DNA from: Paenibacillus sp. DMB5
GTDB taxonomy: Bacteria; Bacillota; Bacilli; Paenibacillales; Paenibacillaceae
Assembly: GCF_001517085.1 (NCBI RefSeq)
Contig: NZ_LRAC01000037.1
Span: 62,001-126,000 of the forward strand
Direction: 5' to 3'
Length of the DNA: 64,000 bases
A program made the position numbers and the translations under genes. Each line of letters starts with the position of its first letter. The stretch's first letter is position 1. Below the pieces are notes generated by a model. The model was not told the origin of the DNA. It saw nothing but the letters and a program-made list of their open reading frames with translations, and made no database searches. This document shows positions 17,418 through 25,861 of this stretch, piece by piece.

Positions 17418-18929
17418 TCAGCCCCCCGCAATTGCCTGCATAATTTGATGCTGGCTCATATCTTTGCCCGAGATTTCCTTAACCTTACGGCGGTCACGTA
17501 ATATGGCAATCCGGCCGCTTACGCGCAGCACCTCCTCCAGTTCGGAGGAAATGAACAGAAACGACATGCCTTGTCGTGACAGTGACAGCACCAGCTTCTG
17601 AATCTCCGCTTTAGCTCCAATGTCAATTCCCCGGGTAGGCTCATCAAGGATGAACAGCTGTGGTGAAGTCAGCAGCCATCTGGCCAGCAGCACCTTTTGC
17701 TGATTCCCACCGCTCAGGTTCTTAATCAGATGGTCGGGACTCGGAGGATTGATGTTCAGCATGCAGATATATTCATCTGCATACTCTTCCTGCTGTTTGC
17801 GGGAAATGGTGCGGAATACACCTTGTTTGGCCTGGAGAGCCAGGATAATATTTTCCCTGACGGTCAAATCGCCGATAATCCCCTCCGTTTTACGGTTCTC
17901 TGAGCAGAATGCAATCCGGCGGCCGATCGCTTCACGGGGAGTATGGACACCTTCGCTTCTTCCAGAGAATCTCAGTTTGCCGGAGTCCGGCTTGTCGGCA
18001 CCGAAGAACAGGCGGGCCGCCTCCGTCCGGCCTGATCCGAGCAGACCGGCAAGTCCCACTACTTCTCCTTTATGGATGGACAGATCGAAGGGTTCGATAG
18101 CTCCTTTGCGCCCCAGACCTTCCGCCTTGACCAATTCTTCACCTAGAGAATCCTTATACTCTTCAGCCAGACTAGGCAATTCCTCCAATAAGTTAAGCTC
18201 CTTGCCGATCATTTTGAGCACAAGATCCAGCCGCGGCAGATCCTTGGCCATGTATTCGCCGACAAACTCACCGTTCCGCAGAATGGTTACACGGTCAGAG
18301 ATCTCATACATCTGATCCAAAAAATGAGTGACAAACAGAATCGCCAGCCCATCCTGTTTCAGCTTCTCCATGATCCGGAAGAGCTGCTGCACCTCATTCT
18401 TGTCAAGACTTGAAGTCGGTTCGTCAAGAATCAGCACCTTGGCCGAGATATTAAGCGCTCTGGCAATCGCAACAAGCTGCTGCACCGCAACAGAATACAT
18501 ATAGAGCGGCTCCGTGACATCAATCTGCAGATTCAGGCGTTCGCTGAGGATTTCCTGAGCGCGCTTATTCATTTCCTTCCATAGAATTCTCCCGAATTTT
18601 CTCGGTTCTCTTCCGATAAATATGTTCTCTGCAACTGTCAGATTAGGGCATAGGTTCACTTCCTGATATACCGTGCTGATTCCCGCAGCCTGCGACTCCA
18701 GCGGACTCTGCACCGAAATAGGGGCCTCCTCCATTTCCACGCTGCCCTCATCTATCGAATACACACCGGTCAGCACCTTGATCAGCGTCGACTTGCCAGC
18801 GCCATTCTCGCCCATCAATGCATGAACCTCACCTGGAAACAGACGGAGATTCACATTACTAAGTGCTTTGACACCTGGAAACCGCTTGTGAATCCGCTTC
18901 ATCTGCAGTATGGGCTTCTGAGTGCTCAT
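17418..18929 (-). CDS. ytfR: Sugar ABC importer ATPase with two nucleotide domains, YtfR-like
   Basis: The 503-residue protein has two ABC domains in tandem, as in RbsA/MglA/YtfR. The first has GENGAGKST and LILDEPTSSLD. The second has GLLGSGRTE in place of a canonical Walker A, LSGGNQQKVLLARWL and LDEPTRGID. Phrases such as VYQEVNLCPNLTVAENIFIGREP match E. coli YtfR closely. The ATG at 18929 has GAGGAG 11 bases upstream; the GTG at 18941 abuts the site. It energises the importer formed with the two permeases and the binding lipoproteins. Confidence 0.93.
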   Translation of the reverse strand: MSTQKPILQMKRIHKRFPGVKALSNVNLRLFPGEVHALMGENGAGKSTLIKVLTGVYSIDEGSVEMEEAPISVQSPLESQAAGISTVYQEVNLCPNLTVAENIFIGREPRKFGRILWKEMNKRAQEILSERLNLQIDVTEPLYMYSVAVQQLVAIARALNISAKVLILDEPTSSLDKNEVQQLFRIMEKLKQDGLAILFVTHFLDQMYEISDRVTILRNGEFVGEYMAKDLPRLDLVLKMIGKELNLLEELPSLAEEYKDSLGEELVKAEGLGRKGAIEPFDLSIHKGEVVGLAGLLGSGRTEAARLFFGADKPDSGKLRFSGRSEGVHTPREAIGRRIAFCSENRKTEGIIGDLTVRENIILALQAKQGVFRTISRKQQEEYADEYICMLNINPPSPDHLIKNLSGGNQQKVLLARWLLTSPQLFILDEPTRGIDIGAKAEIQKLVLSLSRQGMSFLFISSELEEVLRVSGRIAILRDRRKVKEISGKDMSQHQIMQAIAGG

Positions 18930-19020
18930 TTCATCATCCACTCCTCTTTGTCCATAGAAACCACCCCGTCAGCTGCTTGAGAAGCCGGCGGAGTGGCACC
19001 ATATAAGTCCGTTTGACCGA

Positions 19021-20055
19021 TTAATATGACCGGCTCGGCAAGGCTTCCTTCGCCTGCTCTGAAGTGAATGTCGATTCCTCCGTCACAATCCGCGCCTCTA
19101 CCGGCTTGCCATCTACAACATTCTGCACAATGTCCATCAGCTGTGGTCCGAGCATAGGATTGCACTCCACGATAAAGTTGATTTTACCTTCACTTGCAGC
19201 CTGCATTCCGTCCTTGACAGCATCGACGGAGATAATCGTAATATCCTGGCCCGGCTTAAGCCCTGCTGCCTCAATCGCCTGAATCGCGCCGAGTGCCATA
19301 TCATCGTTATGGGCATATAGAACATCAATGTCCTTATTGGCTTTTAAGAAGGCCTGCATAACCTCTTTGCCCTTAGCCCGTGTGAAATCGCCGGTCTGTG
19401 AAGCAATTACTTTGAGGTGCGGATTGCTCGCAATCACTTCAGCAAAACCAGCCATCCGGTCATTGGCCGGAGCAGAACCTGTAGTTCCCTGCAATTCAAC
19501 AATGTTGATATCCTCTGTGGTATCCTTATATTTCTCAGACAGCCACTCACCTGCTTTTCGTCCTTCTTCCACGAAGTCAGAGCCGAGGAAAGTGACATAC
19601 AGAGAAGTATCCTTGGAATCTACCGCACGGTCGGTCAGGACTACCGGAATTCCCGCATCCTTCGCTTCCTTAAGTACGGTATCCCAGCCGGATTCTACGA
19701 CCGGTGAAAATGCAATTACATCTACCTTTTGCTGTATGAAAGAGCGGATCGCCTTAATCTGGTTCTCTTGCTTCTGCTGCGCATCCGAGAATTTCAGGGT
19801 ATAACCCGCTTCTTTGGCAGAATCCTGAATCGACTTGGTGTTTGCGCTACGCCAGCCGCTTTCCGCTCCAACCTGTGAGAATCCGAGCGTGATATCTTTG
19901 GCTTCCTTCGTATTGCCGGTATTTGCCGCTGGAGCTTTAGTTGTCTGATTGCCGGTATTCGCCTGATTTCCTTCGTTGTTATTGCCGCACGCTCCGAGCA
20001 TTACCATAGATAAGGTAAGCGCAAGAACCGCTCCCATTTTCCCGAATCTCTTCAT
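19021..20055 (-). CDS. ytfQ: Sugar-binding lipoprotein, YtfQ-like (first gene of operon)
   Basis: This 344-residue lipoprotein has its lipid-anchoring cysteine at C23 (MLGAC) and an asparagine/threonine-rich linker. It then has a Peripla_BP_4 domain whose LGFSQVGAESGWRSANT, QQKQENQIKAIRSF and YAHNDDMALGAIQAIE blocks match E. coli YtfQ very well. The ATG at 20055 has GGGGAGGA at good spacing; a longer frame upstream is not needed. It heads the ytf-like operon and lies divergent to its probable sensor kinase. A candidate cre site precedes it. Confidence 0.92.
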   Translation of the reverse strand: MKRFGKMGAVLALTLSMVMLGACGNNNEGNQANTGNQTTKAPAANTGNTKEAKDITLGFSQVGAESGWRSANTKSIQDSAKEAGYTLKFSDAQQKQENQIKAIRSFIQQKVDVIAFSPVVESGWDTVLKEAKDAGIPVVLTDRAVDSKDTSLYVTFLGSDFVEEGRKAGEWLSEKYKDTTEDINIVELQGTTGSAPANDRMAGFAEVIASNPHLKVIASQTGDFTRAKGKEVMQAFLKANKDIDVLYAHNDDMALGAIQAIEAAGLKPGQDITIISVDAVKDGMQAASEGKINFIVECNPMLGPQLMDIVQNVVDGKPVEARIVTEESTFTSEQAKEALPSRSY

Positions 20056-20108
20056 GTAATTGATTTCCTCCCCTTTGTCATTCACCATCATTTGGTGTTG
20101 GCCCCAGT

Positions 20109-20122
20109 ATAAACCGCTTTCA
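20109..20122 (-). promoter_or_regulatory. Candidate cre (CcpA) site upstream of ytfQ
   Basis: On the minus strand TGAAAGCGGTTTAT matches 12 of 14 positions of the cre consensus TGWAANCGNTNWCA. It lies 54 bases before the ytfQ start, overlapping a TATACT that could be the -10 element, so CcpA binding would block transcription. Elsewhere in this 265-base intergenic region I see AT-rich sequence but no certain promoter for the kinase operon. Confidence 0.45.
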
Positions 20123-20320
20123 AAATGGCAAGATACAGGTTCGCTTTGCCATTTGTTTTCTTTTTTTATGTTTTTAAGGATTCATATTAAATTTGGTGTA
20201 TATTTTTGTTTGGAACGTGTAGATTTTGGATGCGCTTTCTTTATCACTCCCAAGAGGGCGGTATTTGTTATACACTAAGGTTTGAAACCATGTGAATCTT
20301 ACACTGAGGGGATATTACCA

Positions 20321-22123
20321 ATGAGGATGATACGTTTGATCTCCTCCAGCTTGAGGGCAAAATTGCTGGTCTTGTTCATCATACTGACCACCATCCCGCT
20401 CATTGCAGTTGGACTTGTCGCCTACCAGAAATCCTACGCTTCGATCTCCAGCCACAGTAAAGCGGCAAGCATGCTGCAGGCAGATACGCTCGGACGAAAT
20501 ATCGATAATCTGTTTACAGACACAGAACGGCTGCTGGAATTGAGCAAGAACCCGCAGGTCATCCACTTCCTGTTCTCGCAGTCGGAAACCTATCAGGAAG
20601 CCAAGGAGATTCTGCAGACTTTTACACTTTATAGGGACACCTACAAATATGAAGATGTTATGAATATCAGCTTTATTAATCTGTATGGCAAAGGTATCAG
20701 TGAACGAAAGGGAGTCTTCCAGTCCAATATCAATCCGCTGCGCAATCCGCATTTCCAGATCCTCACCCAGTATCCGGATGCTGTGCTTAGGGTCCCTCCT
20801 GCCATGACATCCGAATTTGACCGCGTTGATGGCTTTACCTACCCGGACCAGGGCGTTATTTCTATAATTGCGGCTGTGAAGCAGCGGATTACCCATGAAG
20901 TCATTGGCTTCATTATTATTGACTTAGACGATTCCTTCTTTAAGGAATTTGGCGAAAACGTCAGTATCGGCAAGACAGGGTTCTTCTGCATCCTGGACCA
21001 GGAGAATCATCCTATCTATGTGCCGTCAGCCGGCAGGCAGGATTTGAATATTCTTACCTCAACAAACTTTTCCGCTCCAGAATGGTCCAGCCGCAACAGC
21101 TTTGTATTAAATACGAAGGGACAGCCATGGTTTGTTGTCTATACCCCTTCGCTCACTACAGGCTGGAAGGTCGTTGGGCTTGCACCGCTTCAAGAGGTGG
21201 TCTCTGAGGCGAACCGGATCCGGCAGCTGATCATTGTCAGTGTGGTGCTCAGCATTGTATTCGTCATCATCATTCATTTCTTATTGACCCGCAAGCTCAC
21301 CCAGCCTATCCAGCTGCTTCAGCATAAAATGAGACTGACCGCAAGCGGCTATCTGGAGGCTAAAGTCAAACCTTCGGGCAATGATGAAATTGCTGACTTA
21401 GGTCAAAGCTTTAATATCATGGTTGAAAAAATAAAGGGGCTGCTGGAGCAAAGCATCAGGGAGCAGAAACTGCTGCAAAAGGCGGAGCTGCGCACGCTTC
21501 AGGCGCAAATCAATCCCCATTTTCTGTACAATACGCTGGATTCCATCGTCTGGCTGGCTGAAGCGGGCAAGAATGATAGTGTCATCCATCTGGTAAAAGC
21601 GCTGTCTCAATTCTTTCGGCTCAGTCTGAACAAAGGGCGGGATTGGGTCATGATCCGTACTGAGCTGGCGCATGCTCAGAGCTATCTGATCATCCAGCAG
21701 ATGAGATACCGGGATATTCTCGAGTATCAGATTCAGGTGGAACCAGAGCTTGAGGAGTATCCGATTCTCAATATGACACTGCAGCCGCTGATTGAGAATG
21801 CAATCTATCATGGAATCAAGAATAAACGAGGCAAAGGATTGATTACGGTCAGCGGTTATGCGGAAGGCCATTCATCGGTCGTACTCACCGTCACGGATAA
21901 CGGCATCGGCATCTCCGCTGAGCGGCTGGAGCTTCTTAGGAATCAATTGAATCAGCCCGCCCAGGCAGAAGAAAGCGATCTTTCGGAAGGCGGTTTCGGG
22001 CTGCTGAATGTGCATCAGCGTCTGCGCCTTTATTTCGGAGAAGAATATGGACTCCAGCTGGACAGCACTGCCGGGGAATGGACAACAATCTCCGTACGCA
22101 TACCCAAGAACAAGGGGGCTTGA
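20321..22123 (+). CDS. YesM-type sensor histidine kinase for sugar transport
   Basis: This 600-residue kinase has a membrane helix at about 13-35, a large extracellular dCache-type sensor, a second helix near 295-315, a HAMP linker and a His_kinase domain. The phospho-histidine is H400 (QINPHFLYNTLD). A C-terminal ATPase domain has DNGIGIS and GGFGLLN. The ATG at 20321 has GAGGGGA eight bases upstream. The response regulator starts one base after its stop, and a binding lipoprotein follows. The group is divergent to the ytf-like importer, so it most likely senses the same sugar. Confidence 0.92.
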   Translation: MRMIRLISSSLRAKLLVLFIILTTIPLIAVGLVAYQKSYASISSHSKAASMLQADTLGRNIDNLFTDTERLLELSKNPQVIHFLFSQSETYQEAKEILQTFTLYRDTYKYEDVMNISFINLYGKGISERKGVFQSNINPLRNPHFQILTQYPDAVLRVPPAMTSEFDRVDGFTYPDQGVISIIAAVKQRITHEVIGFIIIDLDDSFFKEFGENVSIGKTGFFCILDQENHPIYVPSAGRQDLNILTSTNFSAPEWSSRNSFVLNTKGQPWFVVYTPSLTTGWKVVGLAPLQEVVSEANRIRQLIIVSVVLSIVFVIIIHFLLTRKLTQPIQLLQHKMRLTASGYLEAKVKPSGNDEIADLGQSFNIMVEKIKGLLEQSIREQKLLQKAELRTLQAQINPHFLYNTLDSIVWLAEAGKNDSVIHLVKALSQFFRLSLNKGRDWVMIRTELAHAQSYLIIQQMRYRDILEYQIQVEPELEEYPILNMTLQPLIENAIYHGIKNKRGKGLITVSGYAEGHSSVVLTVTDNGIGISAERLELLRNQLNQPAQAEESDLSEGGFGLLNVHQRLRLYFGEEYGLQLDSTAGEWTTISVRIPKNKGA

Positions 22124-22124
22124 C

Positions 22125-23723
22125 ATGAAGAAGGTAATGCTGGTCGATGATGAAATTCTGATTCGTGAAAGTATACGGGAGTGTGTCGATTGGGAGAAGG
22201 AGGGGTTCATTTATTGCGGAGACGCCCCTGACGGCGAATTGGCCCTGCCGCTGATTGAACAGCAGATTCCTGACATTCTCATTACCGATATCAAAATGCC
22301 CTTTATGGACGGGCTCGAGCTTAGTTCCGTCGTCCGCCAGCGGCTCCCGCAGATCAAGATTATCATTCTGAGCGGACACAACGATTTCCAGTATGCACAG
22401 ACCGCGCTGCGGCTCGGCGTGGAAGATTATTGCCTGAAGCCGTTCAGCTCTGCGGACCTTATCCAGCTGCTACATGCGGTAAGTGCCCGAATTGATGAAG
22501 AACAGCGCTTGAAAAGACGATATGCCTACACTCCTGAAAAGCTGTTTGCGGATCTGTGCGGCGGACTTATCGGCACCGCAGCCGCCATTGAAGCAGCGGA
22601 TCAGCTGGAATTGCAGCTTACCACTCCCTATTATGCGGTTGCCATTCTAACCTTGTCCCCTTCCGGTCCGCAGGACACAGACATTGGCCATGACACATAC
22701 CGGTCTGCCCAACAGCTGATAGATGAACGGCTGGCTGCGCTTCAGGATATTTTCATGTATAAACGAAGCTGTACAGAAACTGTAGTGATTATGAAGGGAA
22801 GTCTGAGAGAAGAGCTTTCCGGCAAGCTGAAGACCGTTACAGAAAGTCTGCAAATTAAGCTAAAGGCAGCATTTAACTGTGATCTGTCGCTCTCTCTCGG
22901 CAATGTTCAGGATCGGCTGCAGGGAATCCATATTTCTTATCTGGAAGCTGAGGAAGAGAAAACCTGGAAGAAGCTATCTAAGCAAAACAAAGCCGCGCTG
23001 TGGGAGTTTTCCTTTGATTCTTTAACAAACAGAGTGCTCCTCGACCGGAACCGGCTGATTGATTTCCTAAAGCTCGGCTCTTCAAAAGAAGCACCCGACT
23101 TCATCAGGCAGTTCACAGCAGAGATGAGCGGGATAAACTGGGAATCCATGTACGCCTATTATTTGATCAACGATCTTACGCTTGAATTGGTTCTCACGGC
23201 CAAGAGAAGCTTTCAGACGGGCGGAAATACGGAGGATTTAATGAAAAATCTGCAGCAACAGATCCGCAACATCGCAAGTATTGAGGAGTGCCAGGATTAC
23301 CTGCTTACACTGCTGGAGCAATTATGGAAATGGCGGCTGGAGGGTTCGGATAAATATGGAGAGCTGATTGACAAAGTAAAGCTGCACATCCGTCAGCACT
23401 ATGATGATGACCAGCTCTCCCTCTTCGATATTTCTAGACAGATTGGCGTCAGCTCCAGCCACCTCAGCAAGATTTTCAGCCAGGAGACCGGGCAGACGAT
23501 GACCGAATATTTAACTTTTACCCGGATCAGCAAAGCGAAAGAGCTGCTAAAAACGACCCGGTCCAAAACGTTTGAAATCGCTTATCAGGTAGGCTACAAC
23601 GACCAGCATTACTTCTCCAATCTGTTTAAGAAAGTCACCGGCATGACCCCTACTGAATACCGGAAGCATGGCTTTGCAGAGGATCAAGGCCGAAGGGTCA
23701 GGGAAGGCGGGAGCAATCTATGA
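22125..23723 (+). CDS. YesN-type response regulator with AraC DNA-binding domain
   Basis: The 532-residue protein has a receiver domain (phosphorylation at D55, ILITDIKMP; lysine in CLKPF), a long middle region and a C-terminal AraC domain of two helix-turn-helix units (about 425-525), ending GMTPTEYRKHG. The ATG at 22125 directly follows the kinase stop. Its own stop overlaps the next gene by four bases (ATGA). It should activate the divergent ytf-like operon when the kinase is stimulated. Confidence 0.93.
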   Translation: MKKVMLVDDEILIRESIRECVDWEKEGFIYCGDAPDGELALPLIEQQIPDILITDIKMPFMDGLELSSVVRQRLPQIKIIILSGHNDFQYAQTALRLGVEDYCLKPFSSADLIQLLHAVSARIDEEQRLKRRYAYTPEKLFADLCGGLIGTAAAIEAADQLELQLTTPYYAVAILTLSPSGPQDTDIGHDTYRSAQQLIDERLAALQDIFMYKRSCTETVVIMKGSLREELSGKLKTVTESLQIKLKAAFNCDLSLSLGNVQDRLQGIHISYLEAEEEKTWKKLSKQNKAALWEFSFDSLTNRVLLDRNRLIDFLKLGSSKEAPDFIRQFTAEMSGINWESMYAYYLINDLTLELVLTAKRSFQTGGNTEDLMKNLQQQIRNIASIEECQDYLLTLLEQLWKWRLEGSDKYGELIDKVKLHIRQHYDDDQLSLFDISRQIGVSSSHLSKIFSQETGQTMTEYLTFTRISKAKELLKTTRSKTFEIAYQVGYNDQHYFSNLFKKVTGMTPTEYRKHGFAEDQGRRVREGGSNL

Positions 23724-24685
23724 AATTAGGCTCAGGAAAAGCAAAACGTTTCTTGCTGCCGCTGCTGGCATTTCTGCTTCTCCTAAGCGGATGCGAAGGT
23801 AATAGCACCAGAAACGACAGGCAGGAATTGATGGACATTACACCTTCTCCTCCTACCGAATTTAACAAACCGCCGCTTGTCTTTGGCATTATCTACCCGA
23901 TGGTGAATCCGACCTATGAGACCATTACGGAGAATTCGGAGGCAGCCGCCACAGGCCACAACATTAAGTTGCTGGTTCAAGCCCCGGATGAAGCCAATCT
24001 GGAACAGCAGGTCCGGATCATGGAGATGATGATCAAACAGGACGTAGACGGAATTGCCATAGATCCTGTCGATTCGCAAGCCTTAATCCCGGTGATCAAC
24101 AAAGCCGTACTCAAAGGCATCCCTGTGGTCTGCTTCGAATCCGATTCTCCCGCCAGCGGGCGGGTTGCCTTTATTGGTGCAGACAATTACGAGACTGGAG
24201 CCATTATAGGTCAGGCGGTTAATAAACTTCTGAACGGCAAAGGGATGATTCTTGTACAATCCGGCATGCCTCATATGTTCGGGCTCAGCCAGCGGCTCGC
24301 GGGGCTCCAGGACTATTTGAAGAACCAGTCAGAAATAGATATACTGGACATTCGCAACAACGATGGCACAGAAGAAGGCGCGATGCGGCAGCAGGAGCAA
24401 ATGATCAGCGCCCACCCGCATTTCAGTGCATTGATTAACCTCGATTTCGTTTCCAGCTCCAGCTCCATTCTGGTCTGGAAGGCCAAAGGCCTGAAGCGAT
24501 ACAACATTGCATTCGGCCTGACTCCTGAGGTAAAGGAATCGCAGAAGAATGGGCAGATCACCCGAATCATTTCACAGAATGAACAGCACTGGGGGGAAGC
24601 TATTATCAGCACACTGCGCTCGATAGTAAACGGCCAATCAGTACCCGAATTCGTCAACACTAAAATTGTGGAGATTCATGAGTAG
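23720..24685 (+). CDS. Sugar-binding lipoprotein encoded with the two-component system
   Basis: This 321-residue lipoprotein (lipobox LLSGC, C25) has a Peripla_BP_4 fold (VFGIIYPMVNPTYETITENS, then KQDVDGIAIDP). It is more distant from YtfQ than the two transport-operon copies. It is translationally coupled to the response regulator by a four-base overlap. Binding proteins in this position often present a sugar to the sensor kinase rather than to the transporter, as ChvE does. That role here is inference from gene order. Its stop is 17 bases from the convergent GH16 gene. Confidence 0.85.
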   Translation: MKLGSGKAKRFLLPLLAFLLLLSGCEGNSTRNDRQELMDITPSPPTEFNKPPLVFGIIYPMVNPTYETITENSEAAATGHNIKLLVQAPDEANLEQQVRIMEMMIKQDVDGIAIDPVDSQALIPVINKAVLKGIPVVCFESDSPASGRVAFIGADNYETGAIIGQAVNKLLNGKGMILVQSGMPHMFGLSQRLAGLQDYLKNQSEIDILDIRNNDGTEEGAMRQQEQMISAHPHFSALINLDFVSSSSSILVWKAKGLKRYNIAFGLTPEVKESQKNGQITRIISQNEQHWGEAIISTLRSIVNGQSVPEFVNTKIVEIHE

Positions 24686-24702
24686 CAAGCTCGCCGAGCT
24701 TC

Positions 24703-25515
24703 CTAATCCCTTTGATAGAACCGGACATAATCGACCCGGAACTCGCTCGGGTACTCGGGCGCTGACTTGTCCCCGCTCTCTGGCTGCGGAATTTCATAAA
24801 TGTTCAGCATCAGCTGCATGGGATAGTCCGGCGACTGCTTCGAGTGATGTATAAGCTCGTTATCGATGTAGAAACCGACGCCCTCCGCTGTCCAGTCTAC
24901 CGCATAAATGTGAAACCGGCTGGCGTCGATAGGGAACTCCCGCTCGAAGAACTCCTCTTCGATGGCCGGATCCCCAAAAGGATGCAGGCCGAATCCGATG
25001 ACCGACTTCTCCGTGTCTCCGCCATTCCAGCCTTTCTGCTCAAACACGCAGATCTCAGCAGACCGCTCCGGACGGTCCTCGAAGCCGATCATCCAAAGGG
25101 CACACAAATTATTGGGATGATATAGCCCCTTCGCCCGAAGCTCCAGATAGCCGTATTGAGGTGTAAACAACCTCTCCTCAGCCTGTTCTTCGCGGACGCG
25201 GCAGCTGCCGGAGAAACGGTGCTGGCCATACTCGCTGCCGAGCGGCCCGGAATAGACCCCAGTCTGAAGATTGCTGACCTTTATTTCCCCATTGAATTCA
25301 GGACTCCAGGGCTCCTGGTCTTCCGTAATTTGCAGGATCAGCTGGCTGTCCTCGAACCGGTAATTCGCCTGGGTCTTTGCACGGCTGCTCCATTGCGGCA
25401 GATAGAATGGGAGCCATTTGCTGCGGTCCAGGTATCCTGAATCAAAATCATCCTCATAGACCAGCGTATACCCCGGCTTCTTCGTTTCATTTCTCGGAAA
25501 ATCGTACCCCGACAT
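24703..25515 (-). CDS. GH16-fold protein with altered catalytic motif
   Basis: The 270-residue protein has the concanavalin-like fold of family GH16 (YTLVYEDDFDSGYLDRSKW at the start, a VDWTAEGVGFYIDNE segment, and DYVRFYQ at the end). The active-site motif, normally E-x-D-x-x-E, reads E154-I-C-V-F-E159 here. The two glutamates are kept, but the central aspartate that tunes the nucleophile is cysteine. There is no signal peptide. I recall similar cysteine-containing motifs in intracellular Firmicute homologues, so this may be a real subfamily rather than decay. AAAGGAG lies 10 bases before the ATG. Confidence 0.8.
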   Translation of the reverse strand: MSGYDFPRNETKKPGYTLVYEDDFDSGYLDRSKWLPFYLPQWSSRAKTQANYRFEDSQLILQITEDQEPWSPEFNGEIKVSNLQTGVYSGPLGSEYGQHRFSGSCRVREEQAEERLFTPQYGYLELRAKGLYHPNNLCALWMIGFEDRPERSAEICVFEQKGWNGGDTEKSVIGFGLHPFGDPAIEEEFFEREFPIDASRFHIYAVDWTAEGVGFYIDNELIHHSKQSPDYPMQLMLNIYEIPQPESGDKSAPEYPSEFRVDYVRFYQRD

Positions 25516-25786
25516 CGCTCAGCATCTCCTTTGATCATCCTTTTTATCAAGCATAATCCATACCTTCCACCTTGTACAATAGAGTGTCCGCCCCCATATA
25601 AAAAACACCTCTCATAGCTGCATCAGCTCCGTGGGAGTTCCAACGCCAGCTTTAAGGGGGGCGTCTGTTTATTCGCTTGTTTATGTATCCATTTAATATA
25701 TAACATTAATATAACAAATAATGATAGATATAATCTTTAATTATTGTTAAAAGCTAAAAAAGTTATATCAAATTTAAAATTTTAAT

Positions 25787-25814
25787 TGACTGATAAGAAT
25801 TACGGTGTTATATT
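25787..25814 (+). promoter_or_regulatory. SigA promoter of the SLH-amidase gene
   Basis: TTGACT (25787-25792) and TATATT (25809-25814) are spaced by 16 bases, 48 bases before the ATG. The 25516-25861 gap is otherwise AT-rich with no gene. A weak ACGCC/GGCGT inverted repeat lies around 25650-25670. Confidence 0.65.
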
Positions 25815-25861
25815 CCCTAACATGAATTAATAATATACATAGAGGAAAAGGAGATCACTAA

